Below, in pieces: positions 58,570-64,000 of a stretch of 64,000 nucleotides of DNA; positions within the stretch are counted from its first letter, which is position 1; each line of letters begins with the position of its first letter. The notes under the pieces are model-generated. The model did not search any database and was not told where the DNA came from. It was given only the letters and a program-made list of their open reading frames with translations. The stretch comes from an uncultured Clostridia bacterium (GTDB lineage Bacteria; Bacillota; Clostridia; Christensenellales; Aristaeellaceae), in contig CAKUKE010000009.1 in the NCBI GenBank assembly GCA_934662505.1, positions 26,376 through 90,375 of the forward strand, in the 5' to 3' direction. A program made the position numbers and the translations under genes.

Positions 58570-60003
58570 TCAGCATCGCCGCAGCACCTCGGCGAAAAAA
58601 CGAATGGTGTCGCCAATCTGCGCCACAGGGATCCGCTCGTCCGCGTTATGGATCAGCCCACGCTGCTCCCTGGAAAGGGGCATGCCGCTGAAGCGATACA
58701 CGTGCTCGCTGATTTTTCCATAGTGGCGGCTGTCGCTCCCCGCCAGCATCAGATAGGGGGACACCAGCACGCCCGGATACGCCGCACGGATGGCCTGAGA
58801 CAGGCGCTCCCATGGTTCATCGCCGGTCAGGGACACGGGGCTGGGGTTCTGCCCGGAAACAAGTTTCACCTCGACCCGCGGGTCGCGGATGATCTTTTCC
58901 AGCCGCCGGCAGGTATCTTCCATTGTATCGCCGCTGATGACGCGCAGATTCACCCCTGCCTTTGCCACGGCAGGCAGCACATTATAGGCCTTCGACCCCT
59001 CCGCCATGGTCAGGGCGCAGGTGGTGCGCACCAGCGCGTTCATTTCCCCGCCGGACAGTCTGCACACCAGGTTGAGCAGCGGCCTGAAGCACCAGAGGTT
59101 GGCAAACAGCACACGATAGCCAAAGCTGGATTCCCGGCCTAAAATGTCGAACATTTCCCGGGCGGGCGGCGTCATGGTGAAGGGCATGGCATGGTTTTGC
59201 ACCCTGCAGAGGGCACGGCTCAGAATGCCCAGCGTCTGCTCCCGTGCAGGCGCGCTGGCATGCCCCCCTTTCCCTGTGGCAATCAGATCCGCACAGGCGG
59301 CTCCCTTTTCTGCCGTTCCGATGAGCGCCGCCTTCCTGCTCACGCCCGGAAACACGTTTTCCACAATTGCGCCGCCCTCATCCAGCACAAAGGCCGGATG
59401 AATACCGCGCTTTTCCAGTTCCGCCACGATGGCCGGCGCGTCGCCGCCGAACACTTCTTCATCGCCGCCAAAGGCGAAATACACGTCGTTTTCCGGCACG
59501 AACCCCTCGGCAATCAGCGCTTCCGCCGCTTCCATCACCCCATGAAGCGTCCCTTTGGTGTCCAGCGTGCCGCGCCCCCACAATTCACCGTTCCGGATGG
59601 CTCCGTCAAAGGGCGGAAAATGCCATTCGCCCTCGTTGACAGGCACCACGTCATAATGCGCCATCAGCACCGAGGGTGCCCGGTCGCTTCTTCCCTGCCA
59701 GCGGTACAGCATGCCCCGCCGCCCAATAATCTCCCGGGGGCAGCTTTCGGTCACGTGAGGATACTGCGCACACAGCAGCTGCTGAAAATCAGCAAACGCC
59801 TGCGCATCCTCCCGCGCCGCATCCGGATAGCTGACCGTTTTCAGCCGGATCAGCGCCTGAAGGCGCGCCGCAGCGCCTTCCTCATCCACCGCAACAGGCG
59901 CAGCGGACACCTTTTCCGCCGGCAGCGGCCTGTACAGGCACGCCCGCACCAGGATGACAGCCAGCCACACCAGCAAAACTGCAAGCACCATCCAACCTAT
60001 CAT
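58570..60003 (-). CDS. M20 family zinc peptidase (carboxypeptidase S/PM20D1-like)
   Basis: A 477-residue metallopeptidase with an N-terminal membrane segment (about residues 3-20). Zinc and catalytic motifs are MAHYDVVPV near 115, GRGTLDTKG (bridging Asp), GGDEEVFGG (catalytic Glu and ligand) and LIHNADE near the end. The W-H-x-PPFDG stretch is typical of the carboxypeptidase S/PM20D1 branch, which acts on N-acyl amino acids or small peptides. The ATG overlaps the stop of an upstream membrane protein (ATGA), so it belongs to a three-gene unit with two transporter-like proteins. Confidence 0.9.
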   Translation of the reverse strand: MIGWMVLAVLLVWLAVILVRACLYRPLPAEKVSAAPVAVDEEGAAARLQALIRLKTVSYPDAAREDAQAFADFQQLLCAQYPHVTESCPREIIGRRGMLYRWQGRSDRAPSVLMAHYDVVPVNEGEWHFPPFDGAIRNGELWGRGTLDTKGTLHGVMEAAEALIAEGFVPENDVYFAFGGDEEVFGGDAPAIVAELEKRGIHPAFVLDEGGAIVENVFPGVSRKAALIGTAEKGAACADLIATGKGGHASAPAREQTLGILSRALCRVQNHAMPFTMTPPAREMFDILGRESSFGYRVLFANLWCFRPLLNLVCRLSGGEMNALVRTTCALTMAEGSKAYNVLPAVAKAGVNLRVISGDTMEDTCRRLEKIIRDPRVEVKLVSGQNPSPVSLTGDEPWERLSQAIRAAYPGVLVSPYLMLAGSDSRHYGKISEHVYRFSGMPLSREQRGLIHNADERIPVAQIGDTIRFFAEVLRRC

Positions 60004-60686
60004 TTGCTTTTCTCCTTCCGATCCAGCAGACCCTTTTTATACAGAACCCGTGCCGACAAAATAGCGATCAGCACTCCCACGGGCACCAGCACGCTCACGC
60101 TGCCCGCCAGCGACGGCACCAGCAGAAACAACACCACCATAAACAGCATGGGTGCGGCGGCAATTTTAGGATTTTTGGAAATAAACACCACGCCCAGCGC
60201 GCCGAAGAGCGAAGGCAGGATCTGGTCAAAGGCCGGTTTCAGCGCCGGCGACTCCAGCACCGGCTCCATCAAGCGCAGGCCGAACACCCCCGCCGCAATG
60301 ACGAGCACCGTCACAATGGAACTGGTGGCAATGGCAATGGTGGAAATGACCTCGCCTTCCTCCGTCCCCGTCCTGACTTTCGCCGCCTCCATGGCATTCA
60401 GCGCGCAGGGCACCTTCAGGCTGGTCAGGTTACCCGTTACAAACCCCAGATACGTGCCGCCCGTTCCCAGCATCGGCACATAGGTGAACACCTCAATGAC
60501 CCCCACCACCCAGTACATGGGCGCCACCCCCAGAAGCGCTCTGAGCACTGTGTTCAGCGGCGGCCACACGTTGTAATACAGACAGATCGCCGCAGGCGTC
60601 AGGATCATCATCAGCAGCACGACCGCCGTCCAAACACGGCCGTAGGCATACTGTCTTTCCTCATAAGACGACAGCTTTTTTTCCAT
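60000..60686 (-). CDS. Polytopic membrane protein, partner of DUF5058 protein
   Basis: A 228-residue protein with about five to six predicted membrane segments and a conserved-looking hydrophilic stretch GTGGTYLGFVTGNLTSLKVPCALNAMEAAK between segments (short form TGGTYLGFVTGN). I do not recognise a named family with certainty. It lies 18 bases downstream of the DUF5058 gene and overlaps the M20 peptidase start by four bases. The trio suggests a two-subunit transporter feeding, or fed by, the peptidase (inference). Confidence 0.7.
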   Translation of the reverse strand: MEKKLSSYEERQYAYGRVWTAVVLLMMILTPAAICLYYNVWPPLNTVLRALLGVAPMYWVVGVIEVFTYVPMLGTGGTYLGFVTGNLTSLKVPCALNAMEAAKVRTGTEEGEVISTIAIATSSIVTVLVIAAGVFGLRLMEPVLESPALKPAFDQILPSLFGALGVVFISKNPKIAAAPMLFMVVLFLLVPSLAGSVSVLVPVGVLIAILSARVLYKKGLLDRKEKSK

Positions 60687-60704
60687 TTTTTCCGCCCCCC
60701 TATC

Positions 60705-61427
60705 TCACTTCATCAGCGCCGTCAGCGGAATGCTCAGCGCCATGGAAAGAAGCATGCACAGGGGCAGCGCATACTGCTCCAGCCAGTGCCATCTCAGTTT
60801 CCGGATCAGCAGCCCGCACAGCGCCATGAGCAGCGCGGATACCAGCGCCACCGCAATAGGCACAAGGCCGGGCAGACCCTGCCGGACGTCCGCAAAAATC
60901 AGCCCTAAAAAAGCGGAGATCATGCCCAGAAACAGGGCGTCCATCAGAATGCCCCGCCATCGTTCATCCTGACCGCCGATGCGCGTCATGCCCCGCTGAA
61001 TTCTTTTCAGCCCGAACAGCACCAGCACCAATCCGGCCAGAATGCCCAGCGTCATCGTCCACGCAATGACGGCGAACACCATGGGATCGGTGATTGTTTC
61101 CGTCACGCTGACCCCCATGGCGTTGGCGGCAATGGTCGCGGCGGGCAGCTCGTAGGTCACAGCTCCCAATATGCTCAGCCGCAGCCATGGAAAAGGCAGC
61201 CCCAGAAAACGATTGAGCGTCAGCACACCGATCAGAATGGATACCGCCGGCGCAATGGTAAACAGCGCGCTGGACAGGATCGTCTTGCGCACGGTTCCCC
61301 GGCTGATATTCAGCTGCCCCGCGCGGCGCACCGCCTTGACCAGAAAAAACACGGACTGCGCCAGCACCACCAGAATAACGGCGGCGGAAAGCAGGTAGAG
61401 AAACGTGTCGTTCACCGAAAAAGCCAT
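60705..61427 (-). CDS. DUF5058 family membrane protein
   Basis: A 240-residue protein with about seven predicted membrane segments. NDTFLYLLSAAVILVVLAQS at the start and RKTILSSALFTIAPAVSILIGV, followed by GAVTYELPAA, match the DUF5058 family as I know it (core FTIAPAVSILIG). It leads the operon behind its own promoter. The function is unknown. Tight linkage to a second membrane protein and an M20 peptidase suggests small-molecule or peptide transport. Confidence 0.78.
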   Translation of the reverse strand: MAFSVNDTFLYLLSAAVILVVLAQSVFFLVKAVRRAGQLNISRGTVRKTILSSALFTIAPAVSILIGVLTLNRFLGLPFPWLRLSILGAVTYELPAATIAANAMGVSVTETITDPMVFAVIAWTMTLGILAGLVLVLFGLKRIQRGMTRIGGQDERWRGILMDALFLGMISAFLGLIFADVRQGLPGLVPIAVALVSALLMALCGLLIRKLRWHWLEQYALPLCMLLSMALSIPLTALMK

Positions 61428-61480
61428 TCATCAGTCCCCCCTCTCTGCAGCGACCGCCCGAAGGCTGATCGCCTGAAAAC

Positions 61481-61509
61481 ACCATATCATGTTCCTGAAA
61501 AAAGTGCAA
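61481..61509 (-). promoter_or_regulatory. Promoter of the DUF5058-M20 operon
   Basis: Minus-strand TTGCAC, 17-base spacer, TATGGT, ending 54 bases before the start codon. Confidence 0.5.
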
Positions 61510-61568
61510 GTGCGCAGCGGCTTTTCACACCGCCGCGCCTGTTTTTTACCGGCATTCTTTTTTGCCCC

Positions 61569-62246
61569 TTACCGTGCACCGTGAGACAGAAGCCAGCGGA
61601 GACCGGCGGCCGTCCGCTCTTCCGGCGCGTCAAAATGCCCGCCATCCTGCCAGACAAGCGTGCTGTCCGCTATGTTTCTGCTGCGCTGGCACCACGCAAA
61701 AGTATCCCGGGTCTGCGCGCCTACCGTGCCCAGAAGCGGGTTCCGGCTTTTTTCTTCCCTTCTTCCGAGACTGAGATACACCACCCCGCCCGCGGGCGGG
61801 GTGGATTTTTCCCTGAAATCCGCAAAGCCAGGAAACCACAGTGAGCCGGAGCAGCTGGCCGCACCGCAGAACAGATCCGTCTTCAGAAACGCCCACAGCG
61901 CGAACAGCCCTGCCAGCGAATAGCCGCCGATCATCCGCTTTCGCGCAGAGGCGTCCGGCAGCGCAGGGCACAGTTTTTCCGCGATCCAGTCAAGGGTTTC
62001 CTGACCGCCGCCCTCAAAGCTTTCGCCCTGGCGCAACCCCGGCGCCGGCCACGGGGACAATTCCCGATTCCAGTCGTCGCAGGGAAACGACGCCAGCAGA
62101 CCGTTGCAGCCATTCAGCTGCCGTGCCATGTCCGCCGCCTCTTTTTCGGGCGAACCGTCCGTCCCCATCGGAAAAAGAAGAACGGGACCGTCCCGCCCCA
62201 CCTGCTCAAGAAAGCATCTTCTGCCCCCGACCGTCATGCGGTTCAA
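61569..62246 (-). CDS. Alpha/beta-hydrolase, esterase (IroE/Fes-like)
   Basis: A 225-residue hydrolase with the nucleophile elbow GYSLAG near residues 109-114. Also present are a CSGSLWFPGF segment following the next strand and GGHFD near the end, which supplies the catalytic His. The overall order resembles putative esterases of the IroE/YbbA type. It has no signal peptide. The ATG overlaps the stop of the transglutaminase-like gene upstream (ATGA), so the two are one unit. The substrate is unknown. Confidence 0.78.
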   Translation of the reverse strand: MNRMTVGGRRCFLEQVGRDGPVLLFPMGTDGSPEKEAADMARQLNGCNGLLASFPCDDWNRELSPWPAPGLRQGESFEGGGQETLDWIAEKLCPALPDASARKRMIGGYSLAGLFALWAFLKTDLFCGAASCSGSLWFPGFADFREKSTPPAGGVVYLSLGRREEKSRNPLLGTVGAQTRDTFAWCQRSRNIADSTLVWQDGGHFDAPEERTAAGLRWLLSHGAR

Positions 62247-63610
62247 GGCAGCACCTCAATGCGCAGCGCCTCCTGTGTGAGCGCCAGCCGGTTCCGCAGA
62301 ACCGGAGCGTCCTCATACTCCGCCTCGCAGGTCTGGTTATCGTACGGGTCGTGCCGCGCATGCTTCATCGGCTGATAGAACGTCTGCTGAAACTGGCTGG
62401 CTGCGGGCATGCGATAAGGGTCGATGCTGCCGAAGTAGAAGTGCCACCGTTCCATTTCCCCGTCGCGGTAGGCGCTGCCGCCAAAGGACGGGTCGGCATA
62501 CAGCCACCCGTAGGGCGCCACGTAGAACATCGCCCAGTCGTGGCACCCCACCTCTTCCAGCGGGTTCACCTCCAGACCGCTCTGCCAGCATGCCGGTATT
62601 CCCGCGCAGCGGCACAGGGTAATGAAGGTAAGCGCCTGCACGCCGCAGTCACCCTTGCGCCCCGTCAGAAAATACTCCGGTATGTTCGGCAGCGTCCAAT
62701 AGGCGCGCATGAACGAATACGTATTCTGCGTCGTGATGTAATCATATATTTTTCGGGCCTTCAGCAGGGGATTTTTTTCGTCGCCCACGATCTGTGCCGT
62801 CATCATGCGTACAAGGGGCGTAAAAACGATATGAGGAGGCATCTCCTCTGTCAGGAAGTGAGGCTGCTGCGCCGACACGCGCGAGGGCTCCAGTTGCCGA
62901 TAAGGCGCGTGCATTTCGTAGGAAAATGCCACCTCGAACGGCCTGTCCGGCACAGCCTCGAAGCGGATGGTGCGGGCTGGGAAATCCGGCGGAGCAATCA
63001 GCGCGTCCGGATGACTGACGGACAGCAGACGGAAATTCTTCACCTGCGCATATTCGACCGGCAGCGGTAGCTGGCAGACCACTTTCTGCCCCCGCCGCGC
63101 TTCTTCCTGCTCAATGGCGGCAGAAAAATGCATGTGCATGCGGCACTTCATGCCGCCATGCGCCTTCATATGGGCAACGGCTGCATTCAGCATGTCGCTG
63201 ACGGCGCGATGACTGGTACGGTACCCTTCATCCAGCGTCCGATCCCGGTACGCCCGGCGAGTTGCGATCAGGTTATAAATGAAGTTGTTTTTATAGCGCA
63301 CCTGCCCGTCAATATACGTCCATTCCACCGCGTCGGCATCCCGGAGCCCTTCCAATTCCTCCGCGGAAAAATCCCTGAAAGTCCGCCCGGCCGCTTCAAG
63401 GGCTTCTTCCTGTGTGAAAGGATACTCCCGCTCCCATTTGCTCATGATGAGCCGCTCATATTCCAGCCGTCTGCGCAGCGGCAGCGCAAGCGCAGGGTCG
63501 GACAGTTTCATGGCAAGAACGCGCTGCAGCCGTTCTATGTCTCCAAAGTATTTCAGCTTCAGCACATCTTCAGGCAGCGGAACAGCCAGATATTCAAGGT
63601 TGCTTTCCAT
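62243..63610 (-). CDS. Transglutaminase-like domain protein
   Basis: A 455-residue protein without signal peptide. An N-terminal helical region of about 90 residues and a beta-rich middle precede a transglutaminase-like core. The catalytic Cys is in GRKGDCGVQALTF near residue 320, His in CHDWAMFYV, and Asp in YADPSFGG. In microbes this fold usually hydrolyses peptide or amide bonds. AAAGGGAG precedes the ATG. A consensus promoter starts the two-gene unit with the esterase downstream. The cytoplasmic location is inferred from the absent signal. Confidence 0.85.
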   Translation of the reverse strand: MESNLEYLAVPLPEDVLKLKYFGDIERLQRVLAMKLSDPALALPLRRRLEYERLIMSKWEREYPFTQEEALEAAGRTFRDFSAEELEGLRDADAVEWTYIDGQVRYKNNFIYNLIATRRAYRDRTLDEGYRTSHRAVSDMLNAAVAHMKAHGGMKCRMHMHFSAAIEQEEARRGQKVVCQLPLPVEYAQVKNFRLLSVSHPDALIAPPDFPARTIRFEAVPDRPFEVAFSYEMHAPYRQLEPSRVSAQQPHFLTEEMPPHIVFTPLVRMMTAQIVGDEKNPLLKARKIYDYITTQNTYSFMRAYWTLPNIPEYFLTGRKGDCGVQALTFITLCRCAGIPACWQSGLEVNPLEEVGCHDWAMFYVAPYGWLYADPSFGGSAYRDGEMERWHFYFGSIDPYRMPAASQFQQTFYQPMKHARHDPYDNQTCEAEYEDAPVLRNRLALTQEALRIEVLP

Positions 63611-63684
63611 TTTTTTCTCCCTTTCGCATGTTCGTCCTTTCAGAGGGACATTCTGTCCGATGAAAGCCGGAAAATAACGGTTTC

Positions 63685-63713
63685 ATTATAAGTGGCGGCA
63701 AATTGATTGTCAA
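63685..63713 (-). promoter_or_regulatory. Promoter of the transglutaminase-esterase unit
   Basis: Minus-strand consensus TTGACA, 17-base spacer, TATAAT, 75 bases before the start codon. Confidence 0.85.
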
Positions 63714-63736
63714 CGCGGAAAATTTACGGATAATTA

Positions 63737-63765
63737 TTGACAAACCCTGGTTCATCAAGTAAAAT
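63737..63765 (+). promoter_or_regulatory. Promoter of tRNA-Gly (and probably tuf)
   Basis: TTGACA, 17-base spacer, TAAAAT, ending 12 bases before the tRNA. Confidence 0.85.
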
Positions 63766-63777
63766 AAGACAGTACGT

Positions 63778-63851
63778 GCGGGTGTAACTCAATGGTAGAG
63801 TTCCAGCTTCCCAAGCTGGCTACGTGGGTTCGATTCCCATCACCCGCTCCA
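63778..63851 (+). tRNA. tRNA-Gly, anticodon CCC
   Basis: A 74-base gene with an intact cloverleaf. The acceptor stem is GCGGGTG/CACCCGC, and the anticodon stem CCAGC/GCTGG encloses loop TTCCCAA, so the anticodon is CCC (reads GGG). The T-arm GTGGGTTCGATTCCCAT and an encoded CCA complete it. It precedes tuf by 85 bases. Confidence 0.96.
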
Positions 63852-63936
63852 CCGGCATATGCCGGGTGAATATCTAAGCCTGGCTGATATAGCCCGGCAT
63901 CAATCATGAGTTTCGGTTGGTGAAGGAGGAAGACCC

Positions 63937-64000
63937 ATGGCGAAGGAACATTTTGAGCGTACGAAACCGCACGTAAACATTGGTACAATCGGACACGTGG
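63937..64000 (+). CDS. tuf: Elongation factor Tu (partial, N-terminus)
   Basis: The first 21 codons read MAKEHFERTKPHVNIGTIGHV, which is the conserved start of EF-Tu up to the G1 loop (GHVDHGKT), cut by the window edge. EF-Tu delivers aminoacyl-tRNA to the ribosome. AAGGAGGA precedes the ATG by eight bases. No fus or rpsL is visible upstream; tRNA-Gly takes that place, so this may be a stand-alone tuf copy with its promoter at the tRNA. Confidence 0.96.
   Translation, partial: MAKEHFERTKPHVNIGTIGHV

Noticed and set aside
60984..61100. Possible CRISPR array or tandem repeats across the membrane-protein genes
   Set aside because: No regularly spaced direct repeats of 25-40 bases were seen anywhere in the window; apparent repetition comes from codons for hydrophobic segments.

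Overview
The window reads as a chromosome segment of an anaerobic, spore-forming-lineage member of the Clostridia (Bacillota). Supporting signs are strong AGGAGG ribosome-binding sites, TTGACA/TATAAT promoters, a SAM-I riboswitch on metK, an oxygen-sensitive glycyl radical enzyme with its activase, spoIIR-like and spoIVFA/spoIVFB-like genes, LplABC-type sugar importers with YesM/YesN control, and the Firmicute order miaB-ricA-mutS-mutL-miaA-ynbB. The rather GC-rich sequence and the Gld-type ABC/DUF4340 operon would suit a gut Christensenellales-like clostridium, but that placement is inference.

Layout. 1-2.7 kb: 5' part of an MsmX/UgpC-type sugar-importer ATPase (-), a sirtuin (+) and a GH130 phosphorylase (-). 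2.8-10.9 kb (+): a membrane-anchored VanY-like protein that has lost its zinc ligands, cyclophilin, zapA, mutS2, a two-component system, ispE and a short spoIIR-like gene. 10.9-16.2 kb: a single-pass membrane protein (-), then a four-gene operon (ATPase, permease, GldG-like, DUF4340). 16.4-23.9 kb (-): capA, class II aldolase, glycyl radical enzyme with activase, a methyltransferase and riboswitch-controlled metK. 24-39 kb (+): a long RNA/DNA-maintenance block (two radical-SAM-associated genes, RNase G, miaB, ricA-like, mutS, mutL, miaA, ynbB), then spoIVFA/B-like genes, smpB and ssrA (tmRNA).

39-49.8 kb: right behind ssrA lie an IS200/IS605-type element and a ten-kilobase minus-strand block that looks compositionally different. 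It holds a LysR regulator, a phosphoribosyltransferase, a six-hairpin-type glycosidase, a GH36-like alpha-galactosidase, a sugar ABC importer and an AraC regulator. It may be an acquired carbohydrate island. Helically phased ATGGATT repeats precede the importer. 49.8-51 kb: a cluster of four hairpins, a 74-aa secreted Cys protein and a TetR regulator.

51.2-58.4 kb: a second LplABC importer faces a divergent YesM/YesN pair. 58.5-63.6 kb (-): an M20 peptidase with two DUF5058-type membrane partners, then an esterase-transglutaminase pair. The window closes with tRNA-Gly(CCC) and the start of tuf.

Neither importer has its own ATPase. The ATPase at the left edge is the type known to serve several importers and is the obvious candidate partner.
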